DNA from: Heritagella_A intestinalis
GTDB lineage: Bacteria > Bacillota > Clostridia > Oscillospirales > Acutalibacteraceae
DNA: 30,974 nucleotides
NCBI GenBank assembly: GCA_904418995.1
Contig: CAJFQF010000020.1
Span: forward strand, 1-30,974
Reading direction: 5' to 3'
Shown here: positions 1 through 5,995 of the stretch, one piece after another
How the letters are laid out: the number at the start of each line of letters is the position of its first letter
How positions within the stretch are numbered: position 1 is the first letter of the stretch
Program-made: the position numbers and the translations under genes
Notes under the pieces: generated by a model
What the model was told of the DNA's origin: nothing
Databases searched by the model: none
Seen by the model: the letters and a program-made list of their open reading frames with translations, nothing else

Positions 1-30
1 CGGGTTTTCTCAATGCGGAATACCGCCATG
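1..30 (-). CDS. Partial 5' end of a replication-initiator-like HTH protein of a mobile element
   Basis: Only the first ten codons are present, reading MAVFRIEKTR from an ATG whose complement is at 28-30. A strong AAGGAGG ribosome site lies 8 to 9 bases upstream on the minus strand. From memory, this N-terminus matches the winged-helix proteins (DUF6017 / replication-initiator-A-like) of conjugative and integrative elements in clostridia, which begin with very similar residues. The rest of the gene is outside the window, so domain content cannot be checked. If correct, the window starts inside or at the edge of an integrated element. The start codon is well supported; the family assignment is tentative. 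Confidence 0.5.
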
Positions 31-208
31 TTGGATACCTCCTTCCGTTGGTTTTGAAAAGTGTTCGTTTTGGTGGTTTTGCGCCCCTGTATCACCGCCT
101 GGCCTCCCATGAGGGAAAGGATATGGGCGGCCTCGTTTGCGCCGCCCACAGACGGAAAATCAGGGAATTTCCCACCTTAAAACGCACACTTGATTTTGGG
201 ATAGAAAA

Positions 209-235
209 GGGCGGCTGTCATCAAAACAGCCGCCC
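209..235 (-). terminator. Hairpin terminator, minus strand
   Basis: A perfect 10-bp stem (GGGCGGCTGT with ACAGCCGCCC) has a 7-base loop. On the minus strand it is followed by TTTTCT, so it would end leftward transcripts. The minus-strand gene it serves is not obvious: the nearest upstream is Rrf2, which has its own hairpin at 530-566. Confidence 0.7.
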
Positions 236-334
236 GATAGGGGGTCTAATACAAGTTATTTGCTATCCGGCAAGCCCGGAAACCATTGATATTACTGGAT
301 TTTTTGAAAAGTTCTGTATCGCCATTCGCACCAC

Positions 335-369
335 ACCTGCGGTGAGCAATTCGCGACCGCAGGTTTTTT
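335..369 (+). terminator. Hairpin terminator, plus strand
   Basis: A 9-bp perfect stem, ACCTGCGGT with ACCGCAGGT, encloses a 12-base loop and runs straight into six T on the plus strand. No plus-strand gene is visible upstream, so it may be a relic of a lost gene. Confidence 0.7.
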
Positions 370-433
370 GATTTTAGGGCTTTGCGCTCGCGTTTGCAGC
401 GGGTATCTATATTCATAATCATCGCTTATCAAT

Positions 434-465
434 TCCCAGTAACCATACGGTTTCTGGGATTTTTT
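434..465 (+). terminator. Hairpin terminator, plus strand
   Basis: TCCCAG pairs with CTGGGA, with a further AACC/GGTT pairing inside, followed by six T. This is a second rightward terminator within 100 bp of the previous one, with no rightward gene between them. Confidence 0.65.
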
Positions 466-529
466 GTTTTGAAAGGCTTGGAATACCCTATACGACATTT
501 TTACGACAAGGTACCTTCCTGACAAAAGG

Positions 530-566
530 CCGTCCCCGCTCGGAGAGAAAATCCCAGTGGGGACGG
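530..566 (-). terminator. Terminator of the Rrf2 regulator gene
   Basis: CCGTCCCC pairs with GGGGACGG across a 21-base loop just past the Rrf2 stop codon. On the minus strand the stem is followed by CCTTTTG. Position and orientation fit termination of the Rrf2 transcript. Confidence 0.7.
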
Positions 567-574
567 TGTGTATT

Positions 575-985
575 TTATTCGAATTCATCACCAAGAAGGT
601 CTGCAATGGTGATATTGTCAAAGTATTCGTTAGTCATCTCATGAAACTTCTTCCACATAGAGATGGTTTTACAGTGTGAACTCCTGCTGCACGGATTTGC
701 GCCGCACGCAAGGCAGGCCACAGGGGCTAAGTCCCCTTCCGCCAGACGCAGTATTTCACCGACGGTATATTCTTCTGGGCGCCTGTTTAAGCGATATCCG
801 CCGCCTTTTCCGTGCACGCCCTCTACAAGATTATTTTTTGATAAAGCGGGGATAATTCTCTCTAAATATTTTAAAGAAATCCCCTGCCGTTCCGCAACCG
901 TTTTCATGGGGATATAACCGTCGTCTATGTGTTCTGCAAGGTCAATCATGACGCGAAGAGCGTATCTGCCTCTTGTTGAAATCAT
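575..985 (-). CDS. Rrf2/IscR-family transcriptional regulator
   Basis: The protein has 136 residues and the typical Rrf2 start (MISTRGRYALRVMIDLA), a winged helix over about residues 1-65 and a GKGGGYRL wing. Cysteines at 91, 94, 99 and 105 sit where IscR holds its [2Fe-2S] cluster, though the spacing differs slightly from E. coli IscR. The ATG at 985 was chosen over an upstream in-frame ATG because GGAGGT lies about 10 bases before it and the family starts there. It lies downstream of metY-cysK-nifS-nifU, as Rrf2 genes often accompany nifS/nifU. It probably senses Fe-S or cysteine status and represses this locus. The family is certain; the ligand (cluster or cysteine-synthase complex, as for CymR) is not. 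Confidence 0.92.
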   Translation of the reverse strand: MISTRGRYALRVMIDLAEHIDDGYIPMKTVAERQGISLKYLERIIPALSKNNLVEGVHGKGGGYRLNRRPEEYTVGEILRLAEGDLAPVACLACGANPCSRSSHCKTISMWKKFHEMTNEYFDNITIADLLGDEFE

Positions 986-1016
986 TACCGTAAAACACCT
1001 CCATTCATTATTTCCC

Positions 1017-1046
1017 ATTGTACTACGAAAATCCTATGGAGTGCAA
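1017..1046 (-). promoter_or_regulatory. Promoter of the Rrf2 gene
   Basis: On the minus strand TTGCAC (1041-1046) and TACAAT (1017-1022) are separated by 18 bases, directly upstream of the Rrf2 ribosome site. The regulator can therefore be transcribed independently of the nifU operon. No ACCTA/TAGGT element like those at metY is seen here. Confidence 0.65.
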
Positions 1047-1078
1047 GCGTCACTTAGTTTCAGAATAGAAGGGGCTCT

Positions 1079-1147
1079 CTATTCTTTGGTCAAATAGGCG
1101 GCGACGCTGGAATCCACGCCGCCGCTCATTGCGATAAAGGCCTTCAC
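1079..1147 (-). pseudogene. mnmA: 5' stub of mnmA (tRNA 2-thiouridylase) coupled to nifU
   Basis: A 22-codon frame starts at a GTG overlapping the nifU stop (GTGA) and reads into MSGGVDSSVAAYLTKE, then a TAG. SGGVDSS is the PP-loop ATP-binding motif at the N-terminus of MnmA, and the surrounding residues match typical MnmA starts. The remaining 330 or so residues are missing; the sequence after the TAG shows no MnmA similarity in any frame. The clostridial order nifS-nifU-mnmA explains why it is here. A complete mnmA is present at 27013-28083, so this is a decayed former gene. A functional 22-residue peptide is unlikely. Confidence 0.85.
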
Positions 1148-1584
1148 GCTTGCACACCACAACAAGAATGGCAGGTTTCCTCTTTGGGGAAATCAGCATC
1201 ATTGTACGGAATCCCATTTCTGTTGTAGTAGTCCTGCAAGGCCTTTTTGATTGCCTCCTCGGCCAGTACAGAGCAGTGGAGTTTTTGGGCGGGGAGCCCA
1301 TCCAGAGCTTCCGCTACGGCCTTGTTGGTCAGGGCCATTGCCTCCGCCACAGGTTTGCCCTTAATCATCTCCGTTGCCATGGAGCTGGACGCAATAGCAC
1401 TGCCGCAGCCGAAGGTCTCAAACTTCACATCCATAATCGTGTCATTCTCAATCTTCAAATAGATTTTCATAATATCGCCGCACTGGGCGTTTCCGACTTC
1501 ACCGATACCGTCGGCATTTTCAATTGTGCCCACGTTCCGGGGATTGCGGAAGTGGTCCATTACTTTTTCACTATAAAGAGCCAT
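1144..1584 (-). CDS. nifU: NifU/IscU-type Fe-S cluster scaffold protein
   Basis: This 146-residue protein is an IscU-type scaffold on which NifS sulfur and iron are assembled into clusters. All three ligand cysteines are present: NAQCGD near residue 35, FGCGSAIASSS near 60 and LHCSVLAE near 104. The N-terminus MALYSEKVMDHFRNPRNVG is typical of the clostridial family. The C-terminus carries an additional Cys-rich tail (CHSCCGVQA), also seen in clostridial homologues. It starts 9 bases after nifS and is translationally coupled to the mnmA stub. Function is confident; the symbol could equally be iscU. Confidence 0.95.
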   Translation of the reverse strand: MALYSEKVMDHFRNPRNVGTIENADGIGEVGNAQCGDIMKIYLKIENDTIMDVKFETFGCGSAIASSSMATEMIKGKPVAEAMALTNKAVAEALDGLPAQKLHCSVLAEEAIKKALQDYYNRNGIPYNDADFPKEETCHSCCGVQA

Positions 1585-1593
1585 GTTAACACC

Positions 1594-2784
1594 TCACTGA
1601 ATGACAAATTGCAGTTTCCCGTTTTCCAGGTCTCGCCACACCGGGGACATCCCCCGCAGATAGGACACCACCTGGGCAACTGCGTTGATAGTATATTGAA
1701 TTTCTTCCTCTGTGGTTTCTTCGGAGAGGGTGAGCCGCAGCGAACCGTGAGCAATCTCGTGGGGCCTTCCAATAGCCAGCAGCACATGGCTGGGATCGAG
1801 AGAACCCGAGGTGCAGGCCGAACCAGAAGAAGCGCAGATGCCTTTATCGTCCAAAAGCAGCAGCAGGGATTCGCCTTCTATTCCCTCAAAGCAGAAGCTC
1901 ACATTTCCGGGGAGACGGTTGTGGGCGTCGCCGTTCAAAATAGAATGGGGGATTTGAGAAAGGCCCTGGATAAGCTGGTCCCGCAGGGAGGAGATCCTCT
2001 CCTGATTGGCTTCCATGTTTTCACAGGCCTCTTCTAACGCGGCCGCCATTCCCATAATGGCCGGGAGATTCTCCGTGCCCGCACGTTTGCCCCGCTCCTG
2101 GGCGCCGCCCTCAATCAGGGGAGTGAGTGGAACGCCCTTTCTGGCATACAACACGCCGGCGCCTTTAGGGCCGTGAAACTTATGGGCCGACAGGGAAAGC
2201 AGGTCAATGTTTTGCTTTTTCACGTCAATGGGCAGGTGGCCCGCCGCTTGTACCGCGTCCGTATGGAAGAGGACGCCTTTTTCCCGACAAATTTTCCCAA
2301 TTGCCTCAATGGGCTGGATGGTGCCGATTTCGTTGTTGGCATACATCACCGTGACCAGGCAGGTGTCCGGGCCAATGGCGGCCTCCACCTCTTCCGGCAA
2401 AACAATGCCGTTTTCATGGACATCCAGGCGTGTGACGGTAAAGCCCTCTTTTTCCAGCTTAGCCAGGGTGTGCAGCACCGCGTGGTGCTCAAAGGCCGTG
2501 GAGATAATGTGGCGCTTTCCCTTCCTCGCCCCAATCTGGGCGGCGGAACGAATCGCCTGGTTGTCCGACTCGCTGCCTCCGGAAGTAAAGGTGATTTCCC
2601 TTGCTTCACAGTGAATCAGGTTTGCAATTCTCTCCCGGGCGTCCGTAAGGGCCTCCTGGGCCTTCTGCCCAAAGGAATACAAACTGGACGGGTTTCCGTA
2701 TTGTTGGTCAAAGTAGGGCAGCATGGCCTGGATGGCCTTGTTGCTCACTTTGGTTGTGGCTGCATTATCAAGATAAATCTGCAT
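1594..2784 (-). CDS. nifS: Cysteine desulfurase NifS/IscS
   Basis: A 396-residue PLP enzyme that removes sulfur from cysteine to give alanine and a persulfide for Fe-S clusters and tRNA thiolation. The PLP lysine is K202 in SAHKFHGPKG, and the persulfide cysteine is C324 in SSGSACTSGS, on the flexible loop typical of IscS/NifS group I. The N-terminus MQIYLDNAATT is canonical, with GGAGG just before the ATG. It lies between cysK and nifU in the same orientation, so cysteine made upstream feeds its substrate. Full length, with no anomaly seen. Confidence 0.96.
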   Translation of the reverse strand: MQIYLDNAATTKVSNKAIQAMLPYFDQQYGNPSSLYSFGQKAQEALTDARERIANLIHCEAREITFTSGGSESDNQAIRSAAQIGARKGKRHIISTAFEHHAVLHTLAKLEKEGFTVTRLDVHENGIVLPEEVEAAIGPDTCLVTVMYANNEIGTIQPIEAIGKICREKGVLFHTDAVQAAGHLPIDVKKQNIDLLSLSAHKFHGPKGAGVLYARKGVPLTPLIEGGAQERGKRAGTENLPAIMGMAAALEEACENMEANQERISSLRDQLIQGLSQIPHSILNGDAHNRLPGNVSFCFEGIEGESLLLLLDDKGICASSGSACTSGSLDPSHVLLAIGRPHEIAHGSLRLTLSEETTEEEIQYTINAVAQVVSYLRGMSPVWRDLENGKLQFVIQ

Positions 2785-2855
2785 GGTTTCCTCCTTTATA
2801 TTTTTTGACTCTGCTTTTTAAGCCGTTCACGATAAGGAACTCCCGAGGTTTGGCA

Positions 2856-3788
2856 TCAATCTGCAAAGAGCGGGGTAGACAGGTATCGGTCGCCTGTGTC
2901 CGGCAAAAGGGCCACGATGGTTTTCCCCTCATTTTCCGGTCGTTTGGCCACTTCGATTGCGGCCCAAACAGCGGCGCCGGAGGAGATCCCCACCAGGATT
3001 CCTTCCTGCCTGCCGATAAGCTTTCCCGTGGCGAAAGCATATTTATCTTCCACAGGGATAATTTCGTCATAGATTTTTGTGTTCAGCACATCTGGAATGA
3101 AGCCCGCGCCGATCCCCTGAATCTTATGCGCCCCGGCAATGCCTGTGGACAGGACGGCAGAGGCTGCAGGCTCCACCGCGATGATTCGGACGCTGGGCTT
3201 GTGCGCCTTCAGATATTCGCCTGTGCCGGTGATGGTCCCACCGGTTCCCACACCGGCAATAAAAATATCCACCGCTCCGTCGGTATCTCTAAAAATTTCC
3301 GGACCGGTATTTTCCCGGTGGGCCTTCGGGTTGGAGGGATTGACAAACTGTCCCGGAAGAAAGCTGTCTGGAATTTCCGCTGCCAGTTCTTCCGCCTTTG
3401 CGATGGCGCCTTTCATGCCTTTTGCCCCCTCCGTCAACACAAGCTCCGCACCGTAGGCTTTCATGAGCTGGCGGCGCTCCACGGACATGGTCTCCGGCAT
3501 CACCAGGATGAGCCGGTACCCTCTTGCCGTTGCTACAGAGGCCAGGCCAATTCCGGTATTGCCGGAAGTGGGTTCGATAATGACGGACCCCGGTTTCAAT
3601 CGTCCGGCGCGTTCCGCATCGTCAATCATTGCCTTTGCAATGCGGTCCTTGACGGAACCGGCCGGATTCAAATATTCCAGCTTGGCGAGAATGCGGGCCT
3701 TTAGCTGAAACGCCTTCTCAATATGGGTCAACTCCAAAAGGGGGGTGTTTCCGATTAGCTGGTCGGCGGATGTATAGATATGGCTCAT
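2856..3788 (-). CDS. cysK: Cysteine synthase A (O-acetylserine sulfhydrylase)
   Basis: A 310-residue PLP enzyme making cysteine from O-acetylserine and sulfide. The PLP lysine is K47 in NPAGSVKDR; the TSGNTGIGLA substrate loop and the GTGGTITG phosphate-binding loop are intact, and the start (LIGNTPLLEL) is canonical. The ATG at 3788 was preferred over one five codons upstream because GAGGAGG sits six bases before it. It begins 11 bases after metY ends and precedes nifS by about 70 bases, so it is very likely in the same operon. In some Firmicutes CysK also acts as corepressor partner of an Rrf2 protein (CymR), which may apply here. Confidence 0.95.
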   Translation of the reverse strand: MSHIYTSADQLIGNTPLLELTHIEKAFQLKARILAKLEYLNPAGSVKDRIAKAMIDDAERAGRLKPGSVIIEPTSGNTGIGLASVATARGYRLILVMPETMSVERRQLMKAYGAELVLTEGAKGMKGAIAKAEELAAEIPDSFLPGQFVNPSNPKAHRENTGPEIFRDTDGAVDIFIAGVGTGGTITGTGEYLKAHKPSVRIIAVEPAASAVLSTGIAGAHKIQGIGAGFIPDVLNTKIYDEIIPVEDKYAFATGKLIGRQEGILVGISSGAAVWAAIEVAKRPENEGKTIVALLPDTGDRYLSTPLFAD

Positions 3789-3799
3789 TTTATGCCTCC

Positions 3800-5071
3800 T
3801 CAAATAGCGTTAAAGCCGTGCTGTAAGTCTGCGATAATATCGTCGATGTGTTCCGTGCCAATGGAGAGCCGGATGGTATTGGGTTTGATGTTTTGATTTG
3901 CTAATTCTTCCTCCGTGAGCTGGCTGTGGGTGGTGGTGGCCGGATGGATGACCAGGCTCTTACTGTCGGCCACATTGGCCAGGAGAGAGAAAATTTGCAG
4001 GCTGTCGATAAACCCATGGGCCTCGCTGACTCCGCCTTGTATGTCAAAGGTAAAGATGGAGCCGCCGCCGTTGGGGAAATATTTCTCATACAGCTTGTGG
4101 TCGGGATGGCCCGGCAGAGACGGATGGTTGACCCGCTGTACCTGCGGGTGACTGGATAAAAACGCAATCACCTTTTTGGTGTTTTCCACATGGCGCTCTA
4201 TACGCAGGGACAGGGTCTCCACCCCCTGCAAAAGCAGGAAGGCCGCAAAGGGGGAAATGCAAGCGCCGGTATCCCGCAGCAGCACCGCCCGAATATAGGT
4301 GACGAAAGCCGCCGTTCCAGCCGCCTGGACAAAGGACACCCCGTGATAGCTGGGGTTTGGAGCGGCAATAGCCGGATACTTGCCGGAAGCTGCCCAGTTA
4401 AACTTGCCGGAGTCTACAATGATGCCGCCCAGCGCAGTTCCGTGACCTCCGAGAAACTTCGTGGCGGAGTGGACGACAATATCCGCGCCGTGTTCTATAG
4501 GGCGAATCAAATAAGGTGTGCCGAAGGTGTTGTCCACCACCAGCGGCAGGCCGTACTGGTGGGCCAGTTCCGCCAGGGCGTCTATGTCGGGAATGTCGCT
4601 GTTGGGATTTCCCAAGGTTTCGATATAGATGGCACGTGTGTTTGATTGGATGGAACACTCCACCTCTTCCAGGTCGTGGATATTGACAAAGCTGGCGGTG
4701 ATGCCGAAGTTTGGCAGCGTATGGGCCAGCAGGTTGTAGCTGCCGCCGTAGATGGTTTTTTGGGCCACAATGTGTCCGCCGTTTTGCGCTAACGCTTCTA
4801 TCACATAAGTGATGGCGGCTGCGCCAGACGATAAAGCCAGTGCGGCCGCACCGCCCTCCAAAGCGGCAATGCGCTTTTCCAGCACGTCCTGGGTGGAATT
4901 TGTCAGGCGGCCATAGAGGTTGCCCGCCTCCTGCAGACGGAACCGGGCGGCGGCATGGGCGCAGTCCTGAAACACATAAGAAGTGGTGGCGTAAATCGGT
5001 ACGGCCCGCGCATCGGTTGCGGAGTCCGGGGTTTCCTGGCCAACATGCAGTTGGAGCGTTTCAAATTTCAT
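3800..5071 (-). CDS. metY: O-acetylhomoserine sulfhydrylase (homocysteine synthase)
   Basis: A 423-residue protein of the Cys/Met-metabolism PLP family. The lysine lies in SATKFLGGHGT, and the N-terminus (METLQLHVGQ-like, then ATTSYVF) and C-terminus (RLSIGTEHIDDI) are those of MetY, which condenses O-acetylhomoserine with sulfide to homocysteine. The length fits MetY (about 425) better than MetB/MetC (about 380). The ATG at 5071 has AAGGAAGGA upstream. It is the first gene of the metY-cysK-nifS-nifU unit, downstream of a strong promoter and a leader of about 250 bases. Cystathionine synthase activity is a less likely alternative. Confidence 0.93.
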   Translation of the reverse strand: MKFETLQLHVGQETPDSATDARAVPIYATTSYVFQDCAHAAARFRLQEAGNLYGRLTNSTQDVLEKRIAALEGGAAALALSSGAAAITYVIEALAQNGGHIVAQKTIYGGSYNLLAHTLPNFGITASFVNIHDLEEVECSIQSNTRAIYIETLGNPNSDIPDIDALAELAHQYGLPLVVDNTFGTPYLIRPIEHGADIVVHSATKFLGGHGTALGGIIVDSGKFNWAASGKYPAIAAPNPSYHGVSFVQAAGTAAFVTYIRAVLLRDTGACISPFAAFLLLQGVETLSLRIERHVENTKKVIAFLSSHPQVQRVNHPSLPGHPDHKLYEKYFPNGGGSIFTFDIQGGVSEAHGFIDSLQIFSLLANVADSKSLVIHPATTTHSQLTEEELANQNIKPNTIRLSIGTEHIDDIIADLQHGFNAI

Positions 5072-5318
5072 GGTCTGTCCTTCCTTTCGCTGGGTAGGTT
5101 CTGGCGGTTATCATTGACGCCAACACATTCGTCCAAAACGGAAGTTTGCTCTAATGAGCTTTGCAAAAAAATTTCTCATCTGTGATACCTGCCTTGGATA
5201 GGCGGAAGTTTTCTCGGCCTTCCGCTAAAGGATGCACATGGATTGATGCAGAGAGGTGGCGGGCCTACCCGTGTGGCCGCAATCTCATAAGGTCGTTTAA
5301 TCTACCTACTGGTTAGGT
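5072..5318 (-). promoter_or_regulatory. Long 5' leader of the metY operon, class unidentified
   Basis: About 245 bases separate the predicted transcription start from the metY ATG. A perfect 7-bp stem with a 10-base loop (GCGGAAG with CTTCCGC) lies at 5202-5225. I looked for a T-box core and a SAM-I or S-box core on the transcribed strand and did not find them. The length suggests post-initiation control, but the mechanism cannot be named. Confidence 0.4.
5304..5318. promoter_or_regulatory. Candidate Rrf2 operator at the metY start site
   Basis: ACCTA-N5-TAGGT forms a perfect inverted repeat just downstream of the -10 box, covering the expected transcription start. It has the same half-sites as the element at 5341-5359. 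Assignment to the Rrf2 protein is inferred from linkage. Confidence 0.5.
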
Positions 5319-5325
5319 TGGTATA

Positions 5326-5354
5326 ATTATAGCTTTATATACCTACCATGTCAA
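5326..5354 (-). promoter_or_regulatory. Promoter of the metY-cysK-nifS-nifU operon
   Basis: On the minus strand a consensus TTGACA (5349-5354) and a consensus TATAAT (5326-5331) are separated by exactly 17 bases. So strong a promoter usually needs repression, in keeping with the inverted repeats that cover its -35 box and start site. Confidence 0.85.
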
Positions 5355-5359
5355 TAGGT
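5341..5359. promoter_or_regulatory. Candidate Rrf2 operator over the metY -35 box
   Basis: ACCTA-N9-TAGGT is a 19-bp inverted repeat that contains the -35 hexamer. A bound dimer would block RNA polymerase. The half-sites match the second element at 5304-5318, although the internal spacing differs (9 versus 5). Confidence 0.5.
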
Positions 5360-5408
5360 AAAATGGAAATTTTATCTTTTGCAGCTATGGGAAGTGCAGT
5401 AACCAGTG

Positions 5409-5497
5409 GCAGCCATCGGTAGCGATTGGTAGCGATTGCTGCCGTTCGCAGCCATCGGTAGCGATTGGTAGCGATGGCTACCGTTCGCAGCCAATAG
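5409..5497. repeat. 39-bp tandem repeat with covarying hairpins
   Basis: Two 39-bp units (5409-5447 and 5448-5486) are followed by a partial third. Each unit can fold: the first with arms GGCAGC/GCTGCC, the second with arms CGGTAGC/GCTACCG. The units differ mainly at the 3' arm, and each 3' arm pairs with an available 5' arm. No coding frame uses it sensibly. Confidence 0.75.
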
Positions 5498-5585
5498 AGA
5501 TACAGATACAAGTACAGATAGAGACAGGGATAGGGACACAGATAGAGACACAGACAGAGAGAGGGATACAGACAGAGATAGAAAG
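5497..5585. repeat. Degenerate hexanucleotide array 1 (GATACA/GATAGA/GACACA type)
   Basis: About 90 bases are built almost entirely from variants of GAYASA, purine-rich on the plus strand. The plus frame encodes Asp/Arg/Thr dipeptides and the minus frame Ser/Leu/Val runs, both low complexity and without ribosome sites, so I treat it as non-coding. Confidence 0.85.
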
Positions 5586-5598
5586 CACAGAAACCACT

Positions 5599-5635
5599 GG
5601 TGACCAAACGTGACCAAACGTAACGATTGGTCACC
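5599..5635. repeat. Inverted repeat GGTGACC/GGTCACC between the hexamer arrays
   Basis: A perfect 7-bp inverted repeat encloses a duplicated TGACCAAACG-type segment and directly precedes array 2. It occupies the same position relative to array 2 as the 39-bp hairpin repeats do relative to array 1. Confidence 0.65.
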
Positions 5636-5736
5636 AATAGAGATAGAGATACAGGTACAGATATAGATACAGATACAGATAGAGATAGAGATAGAGACAC
5701 AGACACAGACAGAGAGAGCGATACAGATAGAGATAG
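5636..5736. repeat. Degenerate hexanucleotide array 2
   Basis: About 100 bases of the same GATAGA/GATACA/GACACA variants. Like array 1 it begins immediately after a CCAATAG sequence, so hairpin-plus-array forms a composite unit present twice. Confidence 0.85.
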
Positions 5737-5740
5737 AAGC

Positions 5741-5788
5741 TTTCCCGGAAACCCTCCCCCGAAAAGGGGGGAGACGGGTTCCGGGAAA
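5741..5788. other. Long GC-rich stem-loop closing the repeat region
   Basis: TTTCCCGGAA-ACCC pairs with GGGTTCCGGGAAA with one bulged A, and an inner CCCCC/GGGGG stem closes on GAAAA. A run of five A follows on the plus strand. It does not have the T-tract of an intrinsic terminator on either strand. Confidence 0.6.
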
Positions 5789-5931
5789 AATGGTATCATG
5801 GGGGCGCGCCCAGATGGGAAGGCGTTAAGTTGTGGTTAGGGGTTGCTGGAAACCATTGACTGCCGGCAAAATCACCAAAAAAATAGCAGGAATTTTTCCA
5901 AAAGCACCGGGGAAAAATCTGCGGCATCATC

Positions 5932-5960
5932 TTGATTTTGGATTTTCACACTGCTACAAT
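5932..5960 (+). promoter_or_regulatory. Promoter of the alpha-mannosidase gene
   Basis: TTGATT (5932-5937) and TACAAT (5955-5960) are spaced by 17 bases, 35 bases upstream of the ATG. The gene appears monocistronic, since a strong terminator follows it. No operator-like repeat is seen. Confidence 0.65.
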
Positions 5961-5995
5961 GAGCCTGCAATTCCTTGTGATACGGAGGTATCAGC

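Larger units (their letters stand above)
31..574. other. Gene-free stretch with four hairpins next to a probable mobile element
   Basis: No open frame here has a convincing ribosome site or recognisable product. The stretch holds four stem-loops (209-235, 335-369, 434-465, 530-566), of which two point left and two point right as intrinsic terminators. That density suggests decayed or moved genes between the element at the left edge and the Rrf2 gene. No integrase site or terminal inverted repeat could be recognised. Confidence 0.5.

Noticed and set aside
1041..1155. 10-bp inverted repeat (GTGCAAGCGT with ACGCTTGCAC) around the mnmA stub
   Set aside because: Its left arm lies in the Rrf2 -35 region and its right arm in the nifU stop; without target duplication or other copies it may be chance, though it could mark the deletion.
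5220..5300. A plus-strand segment near 5240-5285 that resembles a SAM-I riboswitch core (AGAGAGGTGG followed by a GGGCC/CCC pairing)
   Set aside because: It is on the strand opposite to metY transcription, lacks the conserved kink-turn and GCAACC parts, and has no sulfur gene downstream in that direction.
5335..5839. Long low-complexity frames over the hexanucleotide arrays (Ser/Leu/Val runs on minus, Asp/Arg/Thr on plus)
   Set aside because: They follow from the simple repeat in every frame and have no ribosome sites or defined domains.
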